From: an uncultured Prevotellaceae bacterium | GTDB lineage: Bacteria; Bacteroidota; Bacteroidia; Bacteroidales; Bacteroidaceae | Assembly: GCA_946405805.1 (NCBI GenBank) | Contig: CAMJIL010000010.1 | Span: 1 to 62,463 of the forward strand | Length of the DNA stretch: 62,463 nucleotides | Direction: 5' to 3' | Shown here: one piece after another, positions 25,605-35,500 of the stretch | How positions within the stretch are numbered: position 1 is the stretch's first letter | Layout of the letters: the number at the start of each line of letters is the position of its first letter | Made by a program: the position numbers and the translations under genes | The notes under the pieces: model-generated | Database searches by the model: none | What the model saw: only the letters and a program-made list of their open reading frames with translations | What the model was told of the DNA's origin: nothing

Positions 25605-26023
25605 AACTTTAAAAAATTAAATTGTTAATAATAAAATAATTAATTTGATTAATTTGTTTTCTAATTTCTTTTTCTCTTTCTAATTCTTAAACCTAAAGGT
25701 ATAAGTGATTGTGTTGATTACTTTTTAATTTGTTAATAATTCTTTTTAACTCATTTCGTTTTTTGTTGATTTTGTTACGTTTCTGCTAATTTTGTTACGT
25801 TTTTGCTAATTTTGATAGTTTTTACTTTTTTAAGTGGTTAATACTTATTTTGATAACTGATAGTTGATAACTGATAGTTGATAACTGATAGTTTTTATCT
25901 GATTTTATCGTTTGTTTTAATTGTTTTTGTTAAGTCATTTTTTATAACTTAGTCTTTTAAACTCTCTACTTTACACTTTCAACTGACTATAAACTCTAAA
26001 CTTTAAACTCTAAACTTTATAAA
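25605..26023. promoter_or_regulatory. 419-bp A/T-rich spacer upstream of the 753-aa fimbrillin
   Basis: Read on the minus strand it leads into the fimbrillin ATG with an A/T-only leader. A weak -7 match (TACCTTTA, about 25695-25702) lacks a good -33. It also holds two 20-bp direct repeats (25769-25788 and 25789-25808), three GATAACTGATAGTT units (25852-25893) and four heptamers AAACTCT/AAACTTT (25991-26018) ending 5 bp from the stop of the next gene. Confidence 0.6.
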
Positions 26024-27220
26024 TCACATATCAAACTCATACGTTCCGCCATCTTCGAAGTCCTTTACTACTGCTTCGAAGCCAGAGCCACCTGGGCGGA
26101 CAGGGATTGGCACTGTGTCAACGTCGAGCTCTACTGTGATTACGCCACCTTTGTAGTGCTTCCTCACTTGCTGGGTGACATCGAACACGATGGTGGAGTC
26201 CATACCGTTGTTGAACTGCACGGTTACATCGAGGTAGTGCTTGTACTTATCTGTCATCTGACTGGTACCTTCATCAATTTTTCGTGGTGTCTGTCCACAC
26301 ATTCCGAATGTCATCAGTCGTCCTCCGATGATATCGGCATGTTTTGCTACAAGGCGAGAAGGATCATCTTCTGGTGTACCATAAGGTACGAGAGCACAGT
26401 TCTGCTTGAGGTTGTTGTTGTAATATACAGAGATAGGATCCATACCAGCAGTAGCAGTATTCATATTGGTAGAGCGCGCCATACCTGAGAGAACGGCATT
26501 ACCCTCAGTCTGTGCGATGCGTCCCCTGTTGTTGTGGAGTATCACCTGTGTCAGGTATATATATGTAATAGGATACATCACCATATCGAGTGTACGAATC
26601 CACACATTTCGAGAGGCATCATATACGAAGCCATCGAGGTTACGATTGATTTCGATACCTCTTTCGTATGCAGAGAAGAGAGGCTCTGGTGCCCAGAAGG
26701 CGTGGGTATAAAGAGGTGCATTATAGCGTGACCTGTACATTGACGGGTTGGTATATGCTATGACAGAGTCGAGTGATGTCTGCTCGTCGAAGATAAGACT
26801 CTGCACACCATCGATGGTTCTTACATCGTTCCATACGAGGATATCCCAGAAGCCCCATTCGAAGCGCTCTTGGAAGTGCGTACCACTGAATGGTGGAGCA
26901 GCGATAACCTGAGTATGAGGCAGATTAGGCACATCGCCTGTGAAATAGCGACGCAGGTTGAAGACTGATGGTGGTGTATAACCCAGCTCACCAAACATAT
27001 CAATGTCTGTCTGGTCCCAACCATAGAACCATTCTGCCTTCCAGTCGTATTTCACATCGAAGGTCATCTCATAATCCCAATAAACCTCAAGGTCAAGGTC
27101 AATCAGTGGGAAGCTATGCTCACTCGTCTGCGGCTCGTAGAGGTGCAGCTCTGGTTCACGCATACATCCCACGATACTCATGAGAGCGGAGAAGACGAAT
27201 ATGTAGAGTAGTTTCTTCAT
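26024..27220 (-). CDS. DUF5119 family lipoprotein of the pilus locus (398 aa)
   Basis: Signal peptide with lipobox ending at Cys19 (SIVGC), followed by MREPELHLYEP and DLDLEVYWDYEM, the start typical of DUF5119 proteins found in fimbrial loci of Bacteroidales. It is an outer-membrane or surface lipoprotein; a pilus anchor or length-control role like Mfa2/FimB is possible but unproven. Its ATG overlaps the TGA of the DUF3575 gene by 4 bp (27217-27220), showing translational coupling. Confidence 0.8.
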   Translation of the reverse strand: MKKLLYIFVFSALMSIVGCMREPELHLYEPQTSEHSFPLIDLDLEVYWDYEMTFDVKYDWKAEWFYGWDQTDIDMFGELGYTPPSVFNLRRYFTGDVPNLPHTQVIAAPPFSGTHFQERFEWGFWDILVWNDVRTIDGVQSLIFDEQTSLDSVIAYTNPSMYRSRYNAPLYTHAFWAPEPLFSAYERGIEINRNLDGFVYDASRNVWIRTLDMVMYPITYIYLTQVILHNNRGRIAQTEGNAVLSGMARSTNMNTATAGMDPISVYYNNNLKQNCALVPYGTPEDDPSRLVAKHADIIGGRLMTFGMCGQTPRKIDEGTSQMTDKYKHYLDVTVQFNNGMDSTIVFDVTQQVRKHYKGGVITVELDVDTVPIPVRPGGSGFEAVVKDFEDGGTYEFDM

Positions 27221-28698
27221 TTCTTTATCCTCCTTCCTTTTTCGTAAGACCTGAAGCTGAGCCTCTTGAAGCTGAGTTTCTTCTTTGTCTGCTTGTTAGT
27301 ACGATAGAGCAGGTCGTAGGTCAGCGTTACGCCAACGCGTGTAGGACCAAAGTATGTATATCGATACTGACGCTTCTTGAATTCACTTGCCGGGCGCACC
27401 CAGTCGTAGTAGTAGAGATTGTCGTGAAGCTCTATGCCACGATATTCAAACTGGAAAGGATCGTGCTTGACATAGAGGTATCCGAACTGTGCCGCAAACT
27501 CCAAGCGCCAGTGGCCTTTCTTGGATATCGGCATCACATAACCTGCTCCAATACCACCTCCGAAGCCTTCACCCTTATAACCTCTGTCAACATGGAGTCC
27601 GATTTCAAAGACACCCACATGACCATAGGCCTGCACATAGAAACCTCTGAAGGCAGCACCCTCACCTGGAGGATTCTTGGAGATATCGCCAGAACGGAAG
27701 TAGTAGCGACCCTCTACCTGGAAGTTGCGAACCTCGAAGAACTTATGCCTCTTATAATTTACCCACCAAGGGAAGTCGAGAGAAGCACCCAATGTGAAGT
27801 GTCCATGCATAGGATAGTACTCGATGGCCACATTTGGTATAGGACAGTAGCGATCATATCCGAATGGTACATAGACACCATAGAACAGGAGGTTTGTCTT
27901 TACTGACAAGAACTCACGACGAGGAATTCTGTAGTCTTCATAGACAGTATCTTCCACAGCCTTGAAGGCAGCTTTTGTCTCAACAGGAGGAGCGATGACA
28001 ACAGGCTGCACAACAGGTGCCGGTTCGTATTTCTTTACTGTCAGCATCACGCGGGCAGCACGCAAACCTGGGAAGTATTCCCTGAGAAGGCGTCTCCATA
28101 ACCTACCACCACGAATATGCATCAGCTTCTGTTTCAGGATGTCCTGACGACCTATGCCAAGATATTTATCGCAGAGGATTGCTACGAGAGAGTAGTCAGG
28201 GTCACCCTTCAGCATCATCTGTCTGCAGAGCAGGCGATAATCTTCAGCTTCTGCCTTTGCCGACATGAGGCTATCACTTATCGGGAATGCTGACTGATTC
28301 TTTAGGAAGTCAACAAGCGATTTGGTACGAGCCCGCCCAAGACGTTGGTTCACTCTCCAAGGTCCTTCTGGCGAAGCGGCACCTCTCAGGATGACACCAT
28401 TGAGCTGAAGGCTGTCGCGATTCATCTGTGGCAGCACTGTACCAGAGAGTTCTTTCAGCAAAGGACTGTTGAGTGGTAGGCGAGACTTGCCTACAGGGAA
28501 GATGACATAGCCCGCATGATCGAAGAAATAGTCTTCGCTCATTGCTGTACTATCCTTCTCACCAACAAAGTATATGTATGGGTACTTGTTGTAGAAGCTT
28601 GTGTCAGCATCGAGGAAAGGTACATAAGCATAGGCTGGTGCTGAGAGTATCATCATCAGCATCAGAGCTAAGATCTTGTATGTTACCTTTGTCTTCAT
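27217..28698 (-). CDS. OmpA-like / DUF3575 outer-membrane protein (493 aa)
   Basis: Signal peptide of about 24 residues (ALAPAY-type end). Residues about 40-200 look like an OmpA-C-like region (FPVGKSRLPLNSPLLKEL, GAASPEGPW, NQRLGRARTKSLVDFL). Residues about 250-480 are a DUF3575 beta-barrel-like domain (REFLSVKTNLLFYGV, PNVAIEYYPMHGHFTLG, FQVEGRYYFR). Such proteins commonly open fimbrillin gene clusters and probably help assemble or anchor the pilus at the outer membrane. It is the first gene after the locus promoter. Confidence 0.85.
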   Translation of the reverse strand: MKTKVTYKILALMLMMILSAPAYAYVPFLDADTSFYNKYPYIYFVGEKDSTAMSEDYFFDHAGYVIFPVGKSRLPLNSPLLKELSGTVLPQMNRDSLQLNGVILRGAASPEGPWRVNQRLGRARTKSLVDFLKNQSAFPISDSLMSAKAEAEDYRLLCRQMMLKGDPDYSLVAILCDKYLGIGRQDILKQKLMHIRGGRLWRRLLREYFPGLRAARVMLTVKKYEPAPVVQPVVIAPPVETKAAFKAVEDTVYEDYRIPRREFLSVKTNLLFYGVYVPFGYDRYCPIPNVAIEYYPMHGHFTLGASLDFPWWVNYKRHKFFEVRNFQVEGRYYFRSGDISKNPPGEGAAFRGFYVQAYGHVGVFEIGLHVDRGYKGEGFGGGIGAGYVMPISKKGHWRLEFAAQFGYLYVKHDPFQFEYRGIELHDNLYYYDWVRPASEFKKRQYRYTYFGPTRVGVTLTYDLLYRTNKQTKKKLSFKRLSFRSYEKGRRIKK

Positions 28699-28746
28699 TC
28701 CTTGTTAATTTTTTTGCGTGTTATTTATATATATATATTGTGGGGG

Positions 28747-28778
28747 CAAATGTACGACTTTTTGAACACTTGAACAAA
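28747..28778 (-). promoter_or_regulatory. Promoter of the pilus locus
   Basis: On the minus strand a -33 TTTG (28775-28778), a 20-bp spacer and a -7 TACATTTG (28747-28754) match the Bacteroidetes consensus. The start of transcription should fall near 28740, giving a leader of about 40 nt before the DUF3575 ATG. Confidence 0.75.
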
Positions 28779-29178
28779 TATTCGTGCATAAAACAGCGAA
28801 AAATCACGTAAATTCGTTTTTTTTTAACACCGTTTAACAGTTTAAGCACCTTTTCACACTACTTTTTAAGCATTTTGAGATAGCTCTTCCTTGTATATTA
28901 TTATATCGTGCGCGAGGGAAGTGAAAAAAAATGTGAATGAGCCCAGTGTTATATTTGGAAAGAGAGAGGAAAGCCTAAGGTAAAAAGTTAAATCTGGAAG
29001 GTGTAGCGTGAAACATATGTTACAGAACGTGAAACATATAATAATTAACGTGAAACGTAACGGTTAACGGTTAACGGTTAAAGTTTAAGGACCTCCGCCG
29101 GAGCAGAATTTTGTAAGTAAAAATTGTGGATTTCAACAAAAGGTGTTTTGCATTTTTATGCAGGTATTTAGGTCAAAA

Positions 29179-29238
29179 TTGCTATATATGTAGCAAAAAT
29201 TCCCATACGAGGGAAAAATTGTTTCCCAGGCAGGGAAC
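29179..29238 (+). other. Three consecutive small stem-loops
   Basis: TTGCTA/TAGCAA (29179-29196), TTCCC/GGGAA (29200-29215) and TTCCC/GGGAA (29223-29237) follow one another, each separated by an A/T-only linker. They precede the GH2 promoter, so they may belong to another transcript or be protein sites. Confidence 0.5.
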
Positions 29239-29307
29239 AAAATTTATCCCCCGAAATAAATATTTTTTCTTCCTATAGAGAAGGGTAAAGAACTGGCTCA
29301 TTTTGGA

Positions 29308-29344
29308 ATATTTATGCATATATTCATATCAAGTGCATAAATAT
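29308..29344. promoter_or_regulatory. 11-bp inverted repeat, possible operator
   Basis: Arms ATATTTATGCA (29308-29318) and TGCATAAATAT (29334-29344) are perfect reverse complements 15 bp apart, about 125 bp upstream of the GH2 promoter. A regulator-binding role is inferred from symmetry only. Confidence 0.4.
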
Positions 29345-29470
29345 ATTTTTGACAAAAACCAGTTACTCCGTACGAAAACGAAAACCAAAACGAAAACTCT
29401 TTAACCGTTAAACTTTAAACTTTAAACTTTACAAAAAGTGGTTTTTGTTAAAAAAAATTGACAGAAATAC

Positions 29471-29499
29471 TTGTATTTCATTTTATTTTTGTAATTTTG
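29471..29499 (+). promoter_or_regulatory. Promoter of the GH2 gene
   Basis: A -33 TTG (29471-29473), 18-bp spacer and -7 TAATTTTG (29492-29499) lie about 50 bp before the ATG. Confidence 0.6.
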
Positions 29500-29548
29500 C
29501 AAAAAATTGCGAACTTACTTGCACTCGACATAAAAATATCTACTAAAA

Positions 29549-32080
29549 ATGAACTTTCTATATATGAATAAAAGAGGACATAAATGGCTTTGTGCTGCTG
29601 TGGTAGCATGGGGGATGATGCCTGCTGCAATGTGGGGACAGAGAGTTGTCAAAAATATCGACAGCTGGGAATTTTCGAAAGACAAAGCAACATGGAATAA
29701 GGTTGCTGTGCCACACGATTGGGCCATCAGCGGACCATTCGACAAGAAATGGGACCTGCAGGTGGTGGCGATAGAACAGAATGGCGAGAAAGAAGCGACA
29801 GAGAAAAGCGGAAGATCTGGCGCCCTGCCTTGGATAGGAAAGGGATATTATCGCACCACGATAAATATTCCAGCAAATACTAACAACGACAAGTGCTATC
29901 AGCTGTTCTTCGATGGCGCTATGGCAGAGCCGACAGTCACTGTCAACGGTAAGGCAGCAGGCTATTGGGTCTATGGATATAACGCCTTTCGACTTGATGT
30001 GACAGACCTCATCAAGGCTGGCGAAAATGTTATCGAAGTAGCCCTGAACAACAGAGAAGAGAGTAGCCGCTGGTACCCAGGAGCAGGACTTTACAGACCT
30101 GTAAGCCTCATCACAACGCCAAAAGCACATATCGACACCTGGAGCACTGCCATTCGCACAAAAGAACTGCGCCAAGGTGTTGATAATCATGGACTAACAG
30201 AGCAACAGGCTGTCATAACCTACGAGACACAGCTGTGCAAACAGGAAGGGATGCAATGGAAGGACTATGCCTTTGTGGTAGAGATACTCGACAGCAAGGG
30301 AATGTTCTATACAGGCAACCACTTCGATGTGCCAGAAGACGGAAAGATTGAGACAGAGCTGACGATGAGCAAGCCACTGCTGTGGTCGCCAGAGTCCCCT
30401 ACCCTATATAAAGTGCGTTCACGCCTGATGAAGAATAATAAGGTGGTCGATGAGACAATAACAAATCTTGGCGTCCGCACTGTCAGCGTCAGCAAAGAAG
30501 GTGGCTTTATGCTGAATGGTGTTTCAAGAAAGATACAAGGTGTCTGCCTGCACCACGACTTAGGACCTCTTGGTGCTGCCATCAACAAGGCGGCATTGAT
30601 ACGTCAGGTAAAACTGATGAAGGAGATGGGATGTGATGCCATCAGGACTTCCCATAACATGCCTTCAACGATGCAGATGGATATCTGCGACAGTCTTGGA
30701 ATGATGGTAATGGCAGAGAGTTTTGATATGTGGATATACCCTAAATGTAAGAACGGCTATGCGCGATTCTTCAAGGAATGGGCTGAAAAAGACATCACAA
30801 ACCTCGTACTTAACCATCGCAACCACCCATCAATAGTGATGTGGAGCATAGGTAACGAGATACCAGAGCAGTGGGACAAGAATGCTGGTGTGGAATGGGC
30901 AAAGAGACTACAGAACCTGTGTCACAAACTCGACCCCACCCGACCTGTCACACAGGGTATGGACAGAGTGGATAACGCCCTGAACAGCGGCTTTGCAGAG
31001 GTGATGGATGTAGTGGGCCTGAACTATAGGACACACAAATATGATGCTGCATACAAGAAAACCACAAAGGGATTTATCCTGGGTTCTGAGACAGCCTCTA
31101 CTGTCAGCTCGCGAGGGGTGTATAAACTGCCCTACAAAGTCACTAATCACGGGGTTTATGGCGATGGACAGTGTTCTTCATACGACAACGAATGGTGTTC
31201 TTGGAGCAACCTGCCTGATGTAGATTTCGAGAATATGGACGACCTGTCCTGGACAATAGGACAGTTTGTGTGGACAGGTATCGACTACCTTGGAGAGCCG
31301 ACACCATACGACCTCTACTGGCCCAGCCGCTCGTCATACTTTGGCATCTGCGACCTCGCAGGACTGCCAAAAGACAGATACTATCTGTATCGTTCAGTAT
31401 GGAACAAGGATTCGCATACCTTGCATATTGCACCACACTGGTCTTGGGGCAAGGAGATGATAGGAAAGACTGTTCCTGTGCAGGTTTATACTGATTTTGA
31501 CGAGGCAGAGCTCTTTATTAACGGCAAGTCACAGGGTAAACGCAAGAAGGATAATACCCCAAATCCGAATGCTGGTCAGGAGAGTACCAATCCTAACGGC
31601 AAGAAGGCTGCTGCACCTAATCTGGACAGATATCGCCTGCGTTGGATGGATACGAAGTATGAACCAGGCGAGATAAAGGTGGTGGCTTACGACAAAGACG
31701 GAAAAGCCTATGAGGAAGTGGTGAAGACTGCCGGGAAGCCTGAAAAACTGAAGATGGAGGTATGGACAGCAGGCAAGCAGCTGAAGGCAGATGGCAATGA
31801 CCTGGCATACATCACGATCTCTATGACAGACAAAGACGGCAACCTATGCCCTAATGCCAATGACGAACTGACCTTCAAGGTGGAGGGAGAAGGTGCTTTC
31901 AAGTGCGTCTGCAACGGCGATGCCACCTCGTTAGAGGTATTCACAGAGCCACAGATGAAACTGTTTAACGGCATGTTAGTGCTGACAGTACAGAGTTCCG
32001 ATAAAGCAGGAAAGATGAAAGTAACAGCAAGCACTAAGGACGGCAAAATAACAGAAAACGTTACAATTAACACCAAATGA
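29549..32080 (+). CDS. Secreted glycoside hydrolase family 2 enzyme (beta-galactosidase-like)
   Basis: 843 aa with a signal peptide (residues 1 to about 30, ending WGQ). The domain order is typical of GH2: a jelly-roll sugar-binding domain (about 35-180, VPHDWAISGPFD), an Ig-like domain (about 190-300), a TIM barrel (about 305-620) and further Ig-like domains to the end. The acid/base is Glu437 in WSIGNEIPEQ and the nucleophile Glu514 in GSETAS. It acts in the periplasm or at the surface on plant or host glycans; the exact sugar cannot be read from sequence. It is followed at 446 bp by the GH127 gene, probably for the same glycan. A second start at ATG residue 6 is possible. Confidence 0.92.
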   Translation: MNFLYMNKRGHKWLCAAVVAWGMMPAAMWGQRVVKNIDSWEFSKDKATWNKVAVPHDWAISGPFDKKWDLQVVAIEQNGEKEATEKSGRSGALPWIGKGYYRTTINIPANTNNDKCYQLFFDGAMAEPTVTVNGKAAGYWVYGYNAFRLDVTDLIKAGENVIEVALNNREESSRWYPGAGLYRPVSLITTPKAHIDTWSTAIRTKELRQGVDNHGLTEQQAVITYETQLCKQEGMQWKDYAFVVEILDSKGMFYTGNHFDVPEDGKIETELTMSKPLLWSPESPTLYKVRSRLMKNNKVVDETITNLGVRTVSVSKEGGFMLNGVSRKIQGVCLHHDLGPLGAAINKAALIRQVKLMKEMGCDAIRTSHNMPSTMQMDICDSLGMMVMAESFDMWIYPKCKNGYARFFKEWAEKDITNLVLNHRNHPSIVMWSIGNEIPEQWDKNAGVEWAKRLQNLCHKLDPTRPVTQGMDRVDNALNSGFAEVMDVVGLNYRTHKYDAAYKKTTKGFILGSETASTVSSRGVYKLPYKVTNHGVYGDGQCSSYDNEWCSWSNLPDVDFENMDDLSWTIGQFVWTGIDYLGEPTPYDLYWPSRSSYFGICDLAGLPKDRYYLYRSVWNKDSHTLHIAPHWSWGKEMIGKTVPVQVYTDFDEAELFINGKSQGKRKKDNTPNPNAGQESTNPNGKKAAAPNLDRYRLRWMDTKYEPGEIKVVAYDKDGKAYEEVVKTAGKPEKLKMEVWTAGKQLKADGNDLAYITISMTDKDGNLCPNANDELTFKVEGEGAFKCVCNGDATSLEVFTEPQMKLFNGMLVLTVQSSDKAGKMKVTASTKDGKITENVTINTK

Positions 32081-32295
32081 TTTAGAAACAAAAACCACAA
32101 AAACCCCATTTCTGAGATAGAAACTCTATCGAGTTTTTAACGCTATCAGCAATAATTCTGCTTGTAAGCAAGCTTACAGACAGCCTTATCACTAATATCG
32201 TTATCCTTTCAGGATTTTCTATCTCATCATGGAAAAACCCCGCCTTTGGCGGAAAAACCTCTGCTGATGAGTATTTATCAATTAAGCAACTAAGC
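32081..32295 (+). other. First half of the GH2-GH127 spacer, related to the pilus-locus repeat
   Basis: Hairpins occur in the same order as in the long repeats of the pilus locus: GCTTG-TAAG-CAAGC (32160-32173; GCTTG-TGTG-CAAGC there) and ATCC-TTTCA-GGAT (32203-32215), then GGAAAAACC with a CCGCC-TTT-GGCGG hairpin. Overall base identity is low; the resemblance is in order and shape. Confidence 0.45.
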
Positions 32296-32504
32296 TGTAA
32301 GCCAAATTCTGGTTTTTCTTGTCGCAGACAAGGGTTTTTCTTTTTGAGGTTTGTAATAACGACAGTTATGTGGTAAGGGATGTGACTTGGGCGTAAGAGC
32401 TCGCTCTTAAAGACAAAGGCATAGCACTTAACGCAAAAGTTCCGAAGGAACTACAAAACTCAAAAAAGGGTTTTTAAGGTTTTTGTCAAAAGAAAAAAGA
32501 AGAT
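32296..32504 (+). promoter_or_regulatory. Putative structured 5' leader of the GH127 gene
   Basis: Begins with TGTAAGCCAAATTCTG, identical to the STAS-like gene leader. Then come GGTTTTT, hairpin CTTGTC-GCA-GACAAG (32318-32332), GGGTTTTT, hairpin AAGAGC-TC-GCTCTT, hairpin AGTTCC-GAA-GGAACT (32438-32452), and GGGTTTTTAAGGTTTTTGT about 40 nt before the ATG. Stems differ in sequence from the pilus-locus leaders but still pair, which suggests a conserved RNA structure. Confidence 0.6.
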
Positions 32505-32526
32505 AATTAACTCTAGAATAAACAAT

Positions 32527-35500
32527 ATGAAGAAGATTACACTTTTAGCTGCATGCTGTATGCTGCTGCCGCTTTCGCAGAAAGCTGTGGCACAGAGCGA
32601 GATTTATCCGCAGCATTTTAACCTCAATGAGGTAAATGTTACTAACGGTCCACTGAAGGTGGCACAGGATTTAAACTTTAAGACCCTGCTGGCATACGAT
32701 GTTGACAGGCTGCTGACACCATACGTCAGACAGGCAGGCCTCAACACCGGTGACTATGCCAACTGGACTACCCTGCACCCCAACTTCGAGAACTGGGGCT
32801 CTGGCAACTTCCGCCTCGACGGACATGTGGGAGGACACTATCTCACAGCATTGGCGCTGGCTTATGCTGCTTGCCACGAGAGTGAGACAAAGGCACAGCT
32901 GAAGGCTCGCATGGATTATATACTGAAGGTGATGAAAGACTGTCAGGATGTCTTCAACAACAACACAGCAGGACTGTATGGCTACATAGGAGGCTACCCC
33001 AGCAACACCCTGTGGACAGATATGTATGCAGGAAATATGACAGAATTCAATAATGCCAGAGGAAATGTGCCCTTCTATGTGCAACATAAGGTAATAGCAG
33101 GTCTCAGAGATGCCTATCTGTATGGCGACGGAGAAACTGCAACAACAGCAAAGGCGATGTATATAAAGATGTGTGACTGGGCCATCAACCTCGTTGCAAA
33201 ATTCAACACAACGGCAATGCAGGATATTCTGAATACAGAATATGGTGGAGTAAACGAGGTATTGGCTGATGCCTATAAGATTACAGGTCAGGCAAAATAT
33301 CTCGATGCAGCAAAGAAATACAGCCATACCACTATGATAAACGGCATGCAGACAGTCAGCACCTCCTTCCTGGACAACAGACACGCCAATACACAGGTGC
33401 CAAAATACATAGGTTTTGAGAGAGTAGCACAGGAGGATGCTACGATGACGAACTATGCCACAGCAGCAAGGAATTTCTGGACAGATGTGACAAGCAACCG
33501 TACTGTCTGCATCGGTGGTAACTCCATGAATGAATGGTTTATGGCAGCATCAGCAGCAAACAGATATGTCAACGAGTGTAACGGACCAGAGAGCTGTAAC
33601 TCGAACAATATGCTGAAACTCTCAGAGAGCCTCTTTGATGCAACCCACAATAGTAAGTATGCAGACTTCTATGAAGGTACGATGTATAACCACATCCTCT
33701 CTACGATAGACCCTGTGACAGGCGGATATGTATATTTCACACCTCTGCGCCCACAGGCTTACCGTATATATAGTAAGGTGAACCAGGATATGTGGTGCTG
33801 TGTGGGAACAGGAATGGAGAATCACTCAAAGTATGGACACTTCATCTACACACATGATGGTAGCAGCACTCTGTATGTGAACCTCTTCACACCATCAACA
33901 CTGGAGAACAAAGACTTCGCCCTGACACAGGAGACGAATTTCCCTTACGAGCAGCAGACAAAGCTGACAATAGACAAGGGTGCTACCTACACCATCGCTA
34001 TCAGAAAGCCATCATGGGTAGGCGAGGGATTTGCCATCAGCCTCAACGGCACACCGATAGCTGTTGCAAACATGACGGTAAAGAATGGTTACTGCTTTAT
34101 CAGCAACACATGGAAGAAGGGTGATGTAATCACCATCAACCTGCCTATGACACTGAGATATGAGCAATGTCCTAACCTGAAGGAATATATCGCCTTCAAA
34201 TATGGCCCTATCCTCTTGGGAGCACCTACAACATCAAGCAATCCAGGGGATGCTGATTATGAGGCTCTGCAGCACGAATATGCTAAGGGAGAACGCATGG
34301 GACATGCTGAGGACAGCTATACCACAACAAAGTCTCTGGCTACTGCCCCACTCCTCATAGGAGACAGAGCAGAGGTGCTGAAGAAGATTACTCCAAAGGG
34401 AGACCTCACCTTCACCATCGATGCAAGCAGAGAGGGTTCTACATGGGGAAATCTGACCTTGGAACCATACTTCGCTATACACCACTGCAGAGTGATGAAC
34501 TACTGGTATCAGGCAACGCAGGAGGAGTATGACAACAGCGACTGGGCAAAGGCTGAGAAGGCAAAGGAAGAACTCGAAAAACGTACTATCGACTTCATAC
34601 GCACAGGAGAGCAGCAGTCAGAAGCTGGAGTAACAAGTTATTCTGCAGGCTCTACTGTTGGCACCTTCAGGGATGAGGTATATCGTGATGCACAGAGAGA
34701 CGGATGGATTCAGTATATCCTCACCAACCACGATAAGGCAAAGGAGAATGTAGGCCTCGTATGTCGCTTCCAGACAGCTGATGCAGGACGTAAGGCAACA
34801 ATATATGTTGAAGGCAAGCTGATTGACACCTATACTATTCCTTCTTCTTTCAGCACACAGGATGGCAGCGGTTTCTTCAACAAGGAATGGGCTATACCAC
34901 AGTCAATATTGCTGAACAGCGACGGAACGCCAAAGCAAACCCTCACCTTCCGCATACAGGCTGACCAGGGTACTATATGCCCAGGAATCTATTACCTGAG
35001 ACTTACAAAGAACTGTAAAGAGGTTGATAAGGAGAATCTTGGCACCGATGTCACCTCCACATACATCAAAAACCCGTCTTTTGAGGCTGACGGCAATACC
35101 TCAAATGTTGTAAAAGTGCCGGTTTCATGGGCCTTGAGCAACACCAGCCTGACTTGGTATGGTATCAACATAAAGAATACATGGGATGATAATCCTACTG
35201 ACGGCACACATCTCTTTGGCGTATGGAACGGAAGCAGCGTACCAGTGGCAATATCCCAAAGCGTTACCTTGCCACAGGGAAAATATGTACTTAGCGTAGA
35301 TATGCATGCTTCAAACCGCAGCAATGCAACACGTCTGGGAAACCAACGTGTCTTTGCCAAGGACTGTAACGGATTTTTCAAGGATCAGTGTATTGCCGGT
35401 GTGGGTGACGACTACCCACTACAGACAATATATGTTGCTTTCACCGTTGAAGACGAGAGTGAGACAATGGATTTAGGCGTTGCCACTTCTGATGCTCCAG

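Larger units (their letters stand above)
28779..29470. other. Long divergent intergenic region with hairpins and repeats
   Basis: No gene is seen. Features are ACGTGAAAC repeats near 29000-29055, four heptamers CGGTTAA/AGTTTAA (29061-29088), three consecutive stem-loops (29179-29238), an 11-bp inverted repeat (29308-29344) and four heptamers TTAACCG/TTAAACT (29401-29428). Confidence 0.65.

Noticed and set aside
29558..30190. Minus-strand frame of 210 codons opposite the GH2 gene
   Set aside because: It lies fully within a GH2 coding region with intact domains and catalytic residues; no promoter or family signature supports it.
32671..33384. Minus-strand frame of 237 codons opposite the GH127 gene
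   Set aside because: Antisense to the GH127 barrel; no start context, signal or recognisable domain.
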